From Opisthocomus hoazin (lineage: Eukaryota; Chordata; Aves; Opisthocomiformes; Opisthocomidae): DNA of 64,000 bases. Shown piece after piece: positions 13,401-26,812 of the stretch. Both the position numbers and the translations under genes were made by a program. Below the pieces are notes generated by a model, which was not told the origin of the DNA, did no database searches, and saw nothing but the letters and a program-made list of their open reading frames with translations. The stretch lies in the NCBI RefSeq assembly GCF_030867145.1, contig NC_134420.1:7491823-7555822 (forward strand). The letters are read 5' to 3'. Position 1 is the stretch's first letter. Every line of letters starts with the position of its first letter.

Positions 13401-16400
13401 CAACACCCTGTTCTCCCCATTACCAGTAACATCATTACCACCATCAACACATTAATTTTTCCAATCTATCACCAGCAAAAATACAAAGACACTATTAAAA
13501 AAAAAAATTAACACCCTGGAAGTTGAGGGTGAAAAGGTTTTTACTGAAACTGGCAAACCATATTCTCTTTTCATTTTTTATAACAACACACCTATTAACA
13601 TCAATATTTAAGTTACCAGAAATGAAGTAGTGTTCTGCAATTATGGTGTCAGATCCTACAATAAATACCAACACATCTTATATTTGCTATCAATAAGAGG
13701 TGAGAAAATATTCAAAAAACAATCACTTTTTGTCTGTGTTTAAACAAACATCAGGACATAACGAAGGCGGCAGCATAATTTAAAAACATACATAGCTTTG
13801 CCATGTTCCAAACAGTTTATTTTTTCCACATACATGAAGACAGTCGATTTCACAAATATATTTATTTACTGTCTAATTAATAGTACAGTTAAATAATTAT
13901 TCCATCTTAATAAGAGCACTAAATACTCAGAGGTCCAAGACAAACGGAACCTTTTGCTACTTTTCATTATATTTACCACAAAATAGTTATAATAATGTAA
14001 GGACTATTTACAGTAAACATGGTAGAGAAGGAAGCATCTCCATCCCTCTGATGCATCAGATTGTATTTTGTATGGCATAAAGATTAATATAAATTGCAGA
14101 AGACAAAGCTTTTGGAGCTAGTTCTTCACCACCCATTCCAAGAAACGATCAGTCATACCTGCCCTAGCTACCATCGACCTAAAATAAAAAAGATTTTAAC
14201 AAAGAATTTATGCACTTTATTCCTGTTGGTCTTTACTACTCGTAAGTTCTTCTCTGCGTCCATACTACGTATGAAAGGACAGCACGAGGAGCAATCAGCA
14301 GAATACAATCCTGAGAAATTTCCACAAGATTAAGTATGTATTTCTTCGCTATCACAGGAGCAATCAGTCTGGCAGCATTGCATCACACTCATCGCATAAA
14401 GACTCCTTCTCTTTTGACGTTTAAATAGTGTATGACTAAACAGCTGCTAGTAGAAAGAAATGGCTGAATTAATGGATGTTATTTGCTAACTTAAATGTCC
14501 TTTCCGTTTCACCTGTATCACCCCGCTACGGTATGGAAGTGCGGTGTAAACTGGTGCTTTTCTGCTGAACTCGCACCACCTTTAGTCAAGGGAGAAACGT
14601 TTAGAGCTTGCTAATTCAGTACACCTAGCAGTTAAGTTTCAGCAAACTGAAGTTTAACACGCTATGTGAAAGGTATAAATTATGTTTCCAAGACAGCTCC
14701 AGGCGCTGCCTTGTTTGGAGGTGCTTACCGAGCAACTACGTTTCTCCAAACAAACTAATGTGCAGAAGGGTAAAGGGCAGTGAAGGTAATTATTGCAAGG
14801 AAATCTCTCCCTAGGCCAGAAAAGAATAATTAAGCTTGTGCATGTTAAATCACATAGGGGAAGTGCACACTGAAGCAATCGAGTGTAAGTGACAGCAAGA
14901 CCTATCTACAATCTTCTTGAAAGGAAATTAAGGCAGGGGGTAATGTAAAGCGAGATTGTTTAGGCAACACGAGGGCAGTATCCCCACACTTCATTCACGG
15001 TTCTTTGTACGAACGTACGCGTCTCCCCTACGCACATGCGTGCATACCCCCCCACAGCAGAGAAAACATTCAGCAACTCAGTAATTAAACGAGCGTGCTG
15101 AAACCTAAAGCAGCTAAACAGCATTCTGCAAGCCTGGGTCCAACATAGTTTACTTATTGCTCATTAATCTCTCCGCAGATAGTATCTCCTTAACAGTTAA
15201 AAATGCTTAAAATATGACCAAGGTTTTCAGTGTTTAAGATGCCTCTTGTGCTTCGACCGCCTCTGTGTTTTGGAAACTGCCTTGTCTAAATGAATGCAAC
15301 GCAGGGAATAAGTGCGATGAGTTTCTAGTCTAGTCCTTCCTCAAAAGCCTTGGGCTATTGCGTGCAAGCTTAATGAAAGTCATTTGCACAGCCCTGAAAA
15401 GCTGGTGAAGAAAAGCTGTAACAGAATCTCCTCCTCCCGAGCAGCAGATCTGGGGCAAAGAGCCTTTCTCAGCGATCAGCAAGGCGCTGGCGCCGCTGGC
15501 AGCATGGCAGCAGGACAGGGGCTGCTGGCTTCTGTAACCGCACACGCTCTTGGTCATTCTTTGGCTGAAGCTTCTTGCATGATCCGCACATAGTGTCTGA
15601 AAATACTCCACGTGCTAACTGCTTTTAAAAGTAACGCAAACACGGAGCAATATTCTGTATTTCTAACAGCCTACGCACTTCAGGGACATTGAAATCAAAA
15701 AGCGACTACTCCGTAACGACAAGCTAAGAAGCAATCCCATTTAAGGCCATTCTTGTGTGTTTGAGCTCCAAAAGGAGAGGAGCAAAACGCCTAACGCAGA
15801 CAGACCTTAAGGCTTCCCCAGTAATTTTGCAGATATGAGTGAAGAGATCTGCCACCAGCCTCAAAAGCAGCGTCTGCTAGCACTGGTCTGCTGCGAGAAC
15901 CCTTCTGCCTCCTTTACCAAACTTTAAAACTTTATAAGCTGTCTCTTCGCCCTTTTCGTAAAGCCCTCAGATTAACTTTTAAAGCTGGGTATCTCTACAT
16001 ACCAACAGATATCCACGGATGTACAACAGAGTTAAACAGAACAGTGTCTGGGCAAAGAACCTCACTGCTGTGCTCCAGACGTACATACATTGTACATACA
16101 TCGCACTGCAATGCAAACACAGGAAGGGCTCACACCCCGAAGCAGGCTGCTACTACTCAATGGGTTTTCTTTCTTCATAGCAGAGATGCAAAGGACTTTT
16201 GTAATACTGAAAATGGCCAGGTGTAAAAATACCTCTGCATTTTCACTGTTGATTCACACTGTGATTCACCTGCTCTCTTAAAATCAGAAGGTACTTTTCA
16301 ATTTGACATAGGAGTTTAAGAAGTGCACCGACAATTAAAACTTACTTAACATGTGAGGTGAGTGATCATAGGCACTACATACCTGTCCTCTTTCTTCTTA

Positions 16401-17203
16401 ACAGCACAAGGGCTACTAATTTATCATCTTTTGAAAGAAGTGGGTTGGTTGGTTGTTTTTTTTTTTAAAGTACATACATTATAAACACCTTACAGAATCC
16501 TTAGTTTCCCCAATACCTCAAAAGTGTGAAAAAACAAGCAAGGACTGGTCATGCAGGAGCTATCAGTGCAACAGGCACTGGCTGAACGTGGGAGTTTAAG
16601 AAAAGTACTCTGGAACAGGGGTAACTCCTCAGCGATACTGCCAGTCCCGAATGCCGCAACACACAAACAGGGCAGGAAAGAGAGGCATGCAAGCTCTGAT
16701 TTTAAAAAAAGCAGCCAAAGGTCAGAATGGTACCTGTTGCTTGTTAAGCCATTCAACAGATCCAGCTCTACGTAGGTGACTCCATACCCATTTCTTCTAT
16801 GACTAATATTTACTACCCAAAGACTGTAGAAAAAAAGATGAAAGCCCAGCTGTAGTCTCAACAAATGGAGGGGACTCCAGTGATCATAACATGGTTTTAT
16901 CAGACACAGCAAAACACAGCCATCCACAAATGTTTGCCAGTTTGCACAGTATTCTGGAAAACAGCCCCAAACCAGCAGGGCAATGGGGAGCTAGGGCAGT
17001 ACGTGCGTGCTGGCCAAGCAGGCTGCTGGACAGTACAGGCACAATGTCCAAGCCTCAAGCGGTCAAGTACACATCTCACAGCCACCAGACAACAGAGCCC
17101 ATGAACTAAACATTACCCTGCCATACTGTGGGGCTTTTATGGCTACGTGTTCTGCTCCGGCACAACTAAAGTTCATGGAGGAAGATTTCAAATTGCCATG
17201 GTA
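10472..17203. other. LGR4 intron 1, middle part (no gene seen)
   Basis: Non-coding, AT-rich. It has a T19 run at 11414-11432 and scattered short A/T runs. The longest open frame, antisense at 16490-16927, shows no recognisable domain. I see no exon, RNA gene or mobile element that I can support. Confidence 0.55.
11414..11432. repeat. T19 homopolymer
   Basis: Uninterrupted run of 19 T in LGR4 intron 1. It reads as a poly(A) tract on the minus strand. No retrocopy body was recognised next to it, so it is scored as simple repeat. Confidence 0.9.
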
Positions 17204-17677
17204 TGGCAGACGTGTTGGAGCGGGGCCAGAGGAGGGCCACCAAGATGATCAGAGGGCTGGAGTACCTCTCCTACAAGGACAGGCTGAGGGAGCTGGGCTG
17301 CTCAGCCTGGAGAAGAGAAGGCTCCCGGAGACCTTATAGCAGCCTTCCAGTACCTGAGGGGGCCTACAGGAAGGATGGAGAGGGACTGTTCAGAAGGGTG
17401 TGTAGTGACAGGACAAGGGGGAATGGCTGTAAACTAAAAGAGGGCAGATTTAGATTAGATTTTAGGAAGAAATTCTTCACCATGAGGGTGGTGAGGCCCT
17501 GGAACAGGTTGCCCAGAGAAGCTGTGGCTGCCCCCTCCCTGGAAGTGTTCAAGGCCAGGTTGGATGGAGCTCTGAGCAGCCTGGTCTGGTGGAAGGTGTC
17601 TCTGCTCATGGCAGGGGGGTTGGAACCAGACGATCTTTAAGGTCCCTTCCAACCCAAACCATTCTATGATTCTATGA
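17204..17677 (+). mobile_element. CR1 LINE, 5'-truncated copy with ORF2 C-terminal remnant
   Basis: Sense-strand CR1 beginning at AGACGTGTTGGAGCGGGG and ending in ATTCTATGATTCTATGA. It encodes a recognisable ORF2 C-terminal tail: QRRATKMIRGLEYLSYKDRL, later [11 protein letters not shown], then WNRLPREAVAAPSLEVFKARL. The frame is open for 145 codons (17203-17640), but the segment after GCSAWRREG does not match the family, so it is shifted in part. The 3' tail reads GGTCCCTTCCAACCCAAACC, unlike the GACCTCTGTGGGTC tail of four other copies here, so it is a different CR1 subfamily. Confidence 0.93.
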
Positions 17678-18815
17678 CCTTGGTGATTACTTGCACATTA
17701 CACTCCTTCAAGGTTTGAAGCATTTGTTTATTATATTTATTCTGGTAACAAAGCTCCCAAACACCTCATCCAGCAAAGCCCAAAGGGCCGCAGCGGCTCC
17801 ATACAAGCTCTGAGCAAGGAGCAAGCCCCGAGCCATGTCTCCCACCAGGCACCCACAGGACAGGGATGAAATGGAACCCGTCTAATCCCATTGAAGATGC
17901 CAAAGGTCGAACTGGTGGGCAGACCAACTTGCACAGCAAAGTGGCCTATAATACCTATCTTACTACAAAAAATAAACCAGACCGGATACTAAATTCTCAG
18001 AGCTCAAGTCACTGAAAAATGGCATTAGCAGGCAGTATTTTATGTTTAGGTTGTTATTCTACTACTCTCTATTCCTGATGGCAATGAATCAATTGAGACC
18101 AGGTGATGCACCTTGCCTGAACAAAATGGGGAATATATTCGGTAAGACAAATATCCAAGGTATTTGGAAATATGCATCAACCTGATGTGTGTTACAGGGT
18201 TTCTCCCATCGACACAGTTATCAGGACAAAAAAAATCAACTTATGTGAGTGAAGAGACAATGACAGTGCAAGCAGCCCTACTCTTAAGCAGGATTTCTGA
18301 TACATTATTGTTTAAACACTAGCCTTCTCTTCTGAACACGTTGTAGCTTTAGTTCACCAGCACAATTACTTGGGAGAATTGAAAACATTTTTTTTAAAAG
18401 AGGAAAAACTGGCCTTGCTGCACAGTTGCAGAGGCTTCTGCTGAAGCAATAAACAACTGCCATTTATTATCCTCAAAACAAATCAAAACCCTGCTTAAAA
18501 CTCCTAAACACCGAGATACCACACATTTTTGGTCTGCAAACTAGAGACCTGTTTTTGCAAGAAGCAGGTTAAAAAAAACCAAAACCCACACATAAACAAA
18601 CTAACTGAAATTTTTGAAAATGAGATGATAAGCAAGAGCAAGTCAATTCTAAATAAATGATTAATTCACCTGGATATCGAAGAGATTTAATGCCTCCACT
18701 AAACACTGAGCACAGCGCCAGCAGATTTGCCCTTGGAAAAAACATGGATTTTCTACACCTAGCAAGACTCACACCAGTTCTGTAAAATATTAACAGTTTG
18801 GTCAATATTAGCACA

Positions 18816-18818
<3 letters not shown>

Positions 18819-18846
<28 letters not shown>
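18819..18846. repeat. T28 homopolymer
   Basis: Uninterrupted run of 28 T, the longest mononucleotide tract in the window. No retroposed gene body is recognised on either side. Confidence 0.92.
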
Positions 18847-18850
<4 letters not shown>

Positions 18851-19919
18851 TAACTGTTAAAACCAACAGCAGTAAGTAAGTACCAAAAGGCAGACGCATG
18901 CCCAGGTCCAAACCATCAGCAACTACGTTCTCAGACTGGGATGCCTTCCAGAGGACCATGACCTCTTCTCTCCCCAGCTCAGCTTTCCCCCCTCCAATTC
19001 CATGAAGACCACCAAGACTCCAAGGAGACACCCAGAAGAAACATAGCAGGCAGCACCTTGAGCGAAACTGCCGCTAAAAGAGATGAACAAGGAGTTTGTA
19101 GATTGCTGCCGGCTGCAGCTTTGCAAAATTCCCTTAAAGAACGTGTAAGTCTGGGGCCAAACATGTCATTCTTCCAAACAGCGCAGGGCTCCTTTCAGCA
19201 GGTAAGCTCAGAGAGCTGCCGAGAGAGCTACAAGCACGTTCCCCAGTCTGGGCAAGGTTTTCCCTAGTTAAAAACCCAACACATTTCTAGGGCTTTCAAC
19301 CATAGCACCTGAAAAAGGAGGTGGCTCCTTCACAGCTTTTACGTGGAAGAATGGAGAGAAGGCCAGATCCACCAGTTCTGCCAAGTGAAGGACAGCTAAC
19401 AGGTCTCCACACAGAAAGACTCGCTGGCCCAAAGAGAGAGGCCTGCTCACTGAAGTCACGGGTTTTGCAGTCCCTTTGCTTTTCCAGATGAATTGGCTAT
19501 ATCCACTACTGTTCTGGATCAGCATTTAGAAAAACAGCAAGGAAATTTCTGAAGCAAGAGTTAATTTTTAAAACCACATGAAAACACGATTTTAAAGCCA
19601 GGACACTCCTTACAGAGAAATTTTAGTAAGGAAGCAAGGACTGAAGCTAGACACCACTAAGTCCTTTCAACTGGCATGGAGCAGCAATCTTCCCCAGATG
19701 TCCTCTCCTGACCCGCACCATCTTCTCCTCCAAGGTGGTGCTATAACGGGAGCAAACCATCCCTGCTCTCCTGCCGCAACCCCAAAGCCCCAAGCGCAGG
19801 AAAAACAAACTCTCACTTTACAAGCCAATGCACTGCGGTGTCCTGCTTGGATGACAGGGAACAGCTGGTCCTATTTTGTGGTCTGAAAGGGGAAGCAAGG
19901 GGCACAGGGGCAGGCAGAC

Positions 19920-20290
19920 CCCACGGCATGTTCCAGCGGGACCCTCACGTCTGCGCTCGCATCTTCCGCACCCGCTGAACACCAAACACTGACCACCGCA
20001 GTGCCCAAACAGCGCAGGAAAAACATGGCTCCGTATCACGTATCGGGAAGAACGAAAGGCGGCCACGGTGAACTCTGCCGCACGGCCACGTTATTAATAT
20101 TGCAGTGCCAAAATGGCTTTGCTCTGCACCGGGGGTTCTGGTCCCACAGCAGGACACAGCGCCACGCAAAGCACCACGCCGGCGGCAAGAGCATTCTGAC
20201 GGTTCGCGGCAAACCTTGCGGCCAGCTTACCGATCCGCCACGAGGTCTGAAGCCGCCGGCCCTCTGCTCTCACAGCCCCGTACGCCGCTT
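19920..20290. other. CpG-rich patch inside LGR4 intron 1
   Basis: CpG dinucleotides are visibly enriched compared with neighbouring intron sequence, for example around 19946-19975, 20035-20095 and 20160-20240. Possible roles are an intragenic CpG island, alternative promoter or enhancer. There is no coding signal; the overlapping frames on both strands have no recognisable domain. Confidence 0.35.
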
Positions 20291-20862
20291 GCGGAGACAG
20301 GGATGAAATATTCCATATGTTTCCTTTGTCGGCAACATGCCTATTGAAAGCACAGCCGGGGCGCTGGGTCAGGCCATTCATCTGTAACCATGCAGATGTC
20401 AGGAAGGCAATGGGAAAACTCCCAAACAAAAACACGTTTTCACAGAACGAGGTTATAAAATACACAACTGTATTTGCAGCATTATTAAGCTAAATTAAAC
20501 AGGTTTAGGCCTCCCCTGCATACCTCCGAAATTGCACATCCATTTATGATTCACTGCTAATTGTCTACCATTTAAAAGTCCTAACACATTTGCTCAAATA
20601 TTTCAGGGCAGGAAGGTCCTTGCAAGACCTAGCATTCCTCCAGGATTGGAAGGGCAGAGAAAAGAGGAAGTACCCCACTTCTGAAAAAAAAAAAAAGTCT
20701 TTATATTTCAGTAACAAAGCGCTCAACCGAGAGCTGCAGAGACAGCTGTTTACTCTCTGCAGGCCTGACTTCTTCAGAGCGCTCCCAACAACTTCACCTG
20801 ACTGCAGATTTTTCTTCCTCTTTTCCTCAAGATAAAGAATCAGCACTTGCCTTCTTGGGGAG

Positions 20863-20882
20863 AAAAAAAAAAAAAAAAAAAA
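20863..20882. repeat. A20 homopolymer
   Basis: Run of 20 A on the plus strand in LGR4 intron 1; simple repeat. Confidence 0.9.
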
Positions 20883-23800
20883 TCTTTTCTTCTGCCCCAA
20901 AGACAGCACCTGCAGCGTAACTTCTATCCCTTCTTCCAGACCATGTTGATGGTTTGAGGCTCCTCCTGCATTTTTAACGTAAACCTTACAGGAATTACTT
21001 ACTATATTTTTAAAAAAGGCTAGAGTTCTTAAGCTTTGCAACAGTTTTCCTGCCCCCGAGGAAAACAACTAACTTTAATATTTTCTTAACTTCAGATCAA
21101 AAAAATACCAAAAAAAAATTTTAGACTCAAAAATTATTTCAATTATGTCTTCATTGTGCCAAAATCTTGAGGTTGAGTTGTCAAAAATCACCAACCACTG
21201 TGTGAATTACCTATAGGTAACAAAGTTATGAAACAAGACTTTTAATTACATGTGTACTTATCAATATTAGATTTGAACAGCATCAACAACAACAAAGAAA
21301 CCCAGTGATGGGCACCAAGCATCAGATTTCAGCAACAGACCTTACACGTTTCAGAGTTATCTCACATTATACCAACAAACATCTGGCTACATTTAGAACT
21401 GCTATCAGCTGAGAAACATGAGAAACTTTTCTTCAATAGTGAAAACTGTATTGCTCTTATCTTGCACATGCTCATTACTTTACAGGTTTCCCTACTGAAT
21501 TGTATTCATCAAATGGGAGTGCAAAAAGCACACACGGGAAGCCTAAGGAATTGATCTGTACTTCTGCCATGCTATAAACACCATTCTTCCTTTGAGAAGA
21601 GACTGAATTAAACAAGATATATTGAATAATATGCTTTGTGATAGGTTTAAAATAAATTAATGTCCAAAGCTCAGCCAACGAAGTTTTACTAACTGCAAAA
21701 CACACTGTATGCCTGAAACAGGCCACCCAAGAAAAATGTGATGATGTCCCTATAACTCAGTAAGTACAAACAGCAAATATAAAAAACATACCAGGAAAAC
21801 AAGGTTGACAAAAAGTTGTAAAGTGATATTTTTACTTCCCCAAACCAAACACATCCCTCACAGACATCAGACCCCAGTCCACCAGGGAATATCTATTTGT
21901 ATCACCTGTTCAATAATAGCTATCTGCACTTTTCAAAACATGTTATCATATTGATTGACATTATGTATAACACCATCAGTTAGCTGCTTTATATTCAAAT
22001 TCAACAATAGTTTTCAGACACCTACTTTTAAGCATTAGAGATCACTACAGTCCTGTGTTGTTTCGTAAGAGACATACATTGTTCCCAATGTCAGCTGATT
22101 TGCTGCATGCAGAATGTACTGTCAAGTTCAGGGGAAAGCTGAAATACAGATTTCTTTTCCCCTGCTCCTTCAGTGATCATAGTATGTTTCCGGGAAGTGG
22201 AAAGTTCTGATCTTGTCATAATCCTGTAACAGTTAAATCATTTGACAGTAAAATAAAACGCATTCTGCTATTTCAGCTATGTATTTTAAAATAAATGACA
22301 TAGTATTTGAAAATATTAGAAACTTTCAACTTCAGTGAAACTCACTGACAGCTGTGATAACTCAGCACTTCTAAAGAAAAAAAAAAGAATGCAAAAAGAT
22401 CAGCTGTTTTGCCAGGTAGATCCCATGCTGTTTCTGCACAACCAAATTACGCTTTGCAGGCACCCATACATCTAATGCTAGGTGCTTCCGACTGGGACAT
22501 ACTAGCTCTGTTTGGAACACAGAACAGAATAAATCTGAGTCTGATTCTGAAAAAAAGGCTTTCAAAGCCGTTTATAGCAAGGACCGTATTTGTATATTAA
22601 TGTCAAGACCTTCCTCTCCTCTGCGTGAGCGACCGTGACCCCCATCGCCACGTGCAGTCCCACACCAGCTGAACCAGCTGCCCGTCTACCAGCAACGGAA
22701 ACAGCAACAGCTACCTCCACGTTTCCAAATGGGTTGTGCAGGGCAACCTGGCAGTGGGAGAGCACTAAGAAACAACATCACATGACCAGAAATCTCTTTT
22801 TAGACCAAAGTTTGAGAACATCTTATCAGAAAACTGCAGCAGCACCTGAAAGGCAGGTATGAAAAACCAGAGAAGAGTATTTCCTTGTAGCAAAACCCTA
22901 GGTCACCGCTGCAGCAGATGGTGAGTCTACCAGGTGGGGAGGATGGCCGGGGACCTCTAACCCATGAAATGCTGTTGATACCTCTGTTAGCAAAGGTTTC
23001 GTAAAATTTAGATCTCTGTTGCCTCAATTTACAGGTTTCTTCAAATAAGAATGGCCTCTTCTCCTCTCATCCTCTCTTACATACCCTCTTCCACCTTTGT
23101 CTCCTATTCCTAGGATCGTACAGACCATTCTAATTGTTCCTCAAGCTATTTTTGACTTTCTACTTCTTCCGTAAAGAACCCCAAAACCACAACTTGGCAG
23201 CACAGAGCTGCTGCCTGAAACACATTCATCCCTTAATAGAATAACTGCTGGCCATGAAGTCCCATGTGGCCATGCTGAAGCTAACCAGCCCCATCCATTT
23301 CACTCCCTTGCTTGTTTGCAAAACAAGGAGCAGGCAAACCTGAGTTGTTGGCAAAATCTCCAGAACATAAACGCATCTTCAGCTCCTGCCCATTCCCAAC
23401 AGGAGGACCGTCTTTGGGAACAAGCTTTTAGGAAAAGCGCAAGGGTGGCCGAGAGGAGGGAATGGAGAAGAACAGGGTCTCTGACATTCCGAGATGAGTC
23501 CCGGAGTCCCGCAGCTCCCATGCTCTCTAAAATGAGATATGGGTGCTCAGCCCTTCTGAAATCTAGGCCAGTAATTTTCTCTGGGTAAATAAGAGCTTGT
23601 GTTCTGCAAAAATTGCTGGCTTAGATGTAGAATACAAAACAAATAAAGATCCTTGCGGAGGAGGTTTCTTTGGGTTTTGTTTTGTTTTTCAGTCCTTATA
23701 TTACAGCTTCCATATTTTCCATCTCAAGCAGACAGTTACTAGTAAATTCCTCTTCAGAACTGAAAAGGTAATTATTTACTAGCATAAACTTGCTTACACT

Positions 23801-26790
23801 AAAGTCCAATTTCTTTCTATGCTGCAGACTTACCTGTGTATTTATTCCCCAAAGTCACACTTAGGAGCCTCTGCCAGTAAGCATCAAACAAGGAATGACA
23901 TATTGCTGATACAAATGAGCTCAACGTACAAAATAAATGCCAAATACCTGACAAATTATATGCTACAGCAGGGCACTGAGGTTTTTTTCAGGGAGGAAAA
24001 AAAGGAAGAGGAAAATACCAACTTCGCTGCCAACTGAGAACATAAATAGGGTAAAAAAACATTTAACACACTTTGAAATAACAACAACTTCACTTTCCTG
24101 TGCACTACCTAAGAGCGTCTACTTTTTTCCACATGATCGACAGACAAATCAGCCAGTTTAGAATGAATCTTAAAGACTGCAATCCTCAGGTGCAACCTGC
24201 TGGAGAGACAGTGACTGGAGCCACTGGGCTGTGGTCCAGCCGCCAGGCTCTGGATGCTGCACCAGCAAACTCAAGTCCCCCTCCTGCCCGTGGGATTTCA
24301 CAGGCCGGTACAAATGTAACAGCGTTTCTGCTGACTAATAGGAATATTCATGTTAAAATGACATGATCACATCTTACCAAAAGAAGTATGGAAAGCATGT
24401 TTCTAAAAAGAAAAAATAAGCCTTTCATTACTTGCCATCCCATCACCAGCATATGGCATAGGCAAGTGAAAAACTAAACAGTGTAACTGTAAAACCTTCA
24501 AACCTCTAATTAGATAAGGCTTTTCTATCTCAGGAGGACTGCAATTATGCTACATTTTCCAGACTCAAGGTCATGTCTGGACATCTTTACTTTTCACCAT
24601 AATAACTCTGCCAGACAGCATTCAGAAAACCTCAGCCAGGTCCTTGCTGTGCTTATCTGACCATAGCGGGATGCCAAGTAGCTGCGTGTCAGTACTGGGC
24701 GTTTTAGAAGAAGGCATCTCGCATCTACCTACTGCGTTTCATCACCATTCTACAGAAAATAAAAGTGTCAGATGAAGAGACCAAACAAAAAAAAAAGTGC
24801 AAGCTCTGTTGAATCCAAACAGATCTGCATCATTTTGCTGTTTGTACATACAGGGAGCAGAACATCTAACTCCAGCGTGAGACAGGGTAGGTACTTCCAG
24901 ATCGCCTGCATACCGCAAAGAAGGTCATCGACTCCCTGGAAGCGCTGAAGCAACCTGGGATACCAAGCAAGTAAAAAGAAGATCCTTCTCAATGGCCACA
25001 TCTTGATCTTATAAAGCTAGAGCATAACACAGCACACAGAAAGACAGACAGTATTAGGTTAAATGAGTAATAAAAAACAAAAGACCAAGACGACTGTTTC
25101 ATCCTGAAGGTCTAGCCTCTAGGGCAGCCAGGGCTCACAAGCCCTCCTCTCACAACTCAAAGATACAGCTAAAGCAAGGGACCCCTGCCATTCCCTGAAA
25201 ATGCAAGCAAGAAGCACTACAAGGAAAATTATCTGTACTGTTTGCATATTTCAAGTGGCCGAAACATAATAGCAGGCACCAAGAAGGGACTACATTCCTC
25301 ATGGCTGTCAGGCCAGCCCCTAAAACAGTCAGGCCCACGTAAGATGTCTGCAAAGTCGTTACCCAGAATTTTGTGCTTTTTGTCTCCTGCACAAGGCTCA
25401 CCCAAGTATTAAACCCCCAAAACTGGAATTTCAGTTCTCAAACCGACTCCCATGAGAAACACAAGTAAAAGTGTGCCCTACCGTAACCTCTGCCACTAAT
25501 GTGGATGTCTTCCAACACATGGCACGTGAAGTATCATAGCAAAAATCAGGAGCTTACTGCATTGATTAAAAAACCCAAACAAACAACATTTTCACATTCT
25601 TGCATAGGCATCTCAACTTGCTAGACAACAGTTATTTTGCAACAAAGCAAAATCACAGCCTTCACAAACAGAAAAACAGGCAGCTGGTAATTAAGAGTTA
25701 CATAAACACCTACCTAAATTATACAGAACAAATGGCCGCCTACAGTAAAAGTATCAAGCAATTATCCCTGGTCATGTCCTTCTGACTCCCTCTGCGTTCC
25801 TTCCCATCCATCCCATCCCTTCCAGCCCCTTGGAGAGTCTGGATCTAGTGCTGCCACCTCTCTCCTTTCCAAGCACTCGTGTATCTCCCCAAAATCTCTT
25901 CACCAAGACGACTGCGGTTGGGACGACGCACTCACCTTTCTTTATTCAAATTCCACTTTTCAAAGCGCACCGATGACTCAAAAGTAATGAGCAGATACTC
26001 TGTCTCTCCAAGGTGCTCGGTCTGATGCAACCGCCCTCACGTGACCACACCGTACTTCGGTAACCATACAGCCACATAAACCCCCTGCTACCGTCCCGGT
26101 CCTTCTCCCCCTGCACCCCAGCGTTATGCTTATAATACCTTTAGCCAGGTCTGAATGCAGCAGAGCAAAAAAAAAATCTGCTGTGTTTGGAGCAGCTTCC
26201 TAACCAACACCATAGGCAAGGAATGAGCAGCGGATCAACCAAGAGCTGAAGAAAGAGAAGCGAGGAAAGAGAAGGGGAATCCGAAAGGATACGCTTGCGA
26301 GGCTCTACAGAAATCACTGCCTGACCATTTGCGGCAGCCTAAGAAGCCTGGCTGTATTTTAAAAATATACCTTGGAATTTATGTTGAATTATTAAAATTA
26401 ATGCAAAGAAATTCAGACTGCAGGAAAACAGAAGCAGTAAAAATTAAATATCAACCCCCTCCCATGGTTTTTAATTGCCTTCAAACTCATTCACTGCCAA
26501 CTGAGCGACTTTTCCTCAGCTGCTCTCTCCTGGCCGAAGCCAAGAAGGAGTCAGAACCTTGCTTTAGTATTGTGGAGCATTGCTTATAACGCTCTTTTAG
26601 TCATCTCTACGCTACGGACTCGCTGCTGCTATGGCTATAATCAAAAAAAGCCCCGTAGCAATGCTAAGGAGATTTCCTGGCATCATTATGCTGCCTGACA
26701 CGAAGCATAGAAAAGGTTTCTTCCCTTCATGCCGCTCAGACACTTTGCCATGACACAAACATGTCAGCTGGGGGTGTGATTTTATTTTCT

Positions 26791-26812
26791 TTTTTTTTTT
26801 TTTTTTTTTTTT
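26791..26812. repeat. T22 homopolymer
   Basis: Run of 22 T preceded by TTTATTTTC and followed by CCCCCTCC. Simple repeat in LGR4 intron 1. Confidence 0.9.

Noticed and set aside
16490..16927. 145-codon minus-strand frame in LGR4 intron 1
   Set aside because: No recognisable domain, no splice or poly(A) context, composition like surrounding intron. Most likely chance.
18819..18846. Poly-T tract as the tail of a processed pseudogene
   Set aside because: No coding remnant or target-site duplication is recognisable on either side; treated as a simple homopolymer.
20565..21068. 167-codon minus-strand frame in LGR4 intron 1
   Set aside because: Contains poly-Phe created by the A20 run and other A-rich sequence; low complexity, not a gene.
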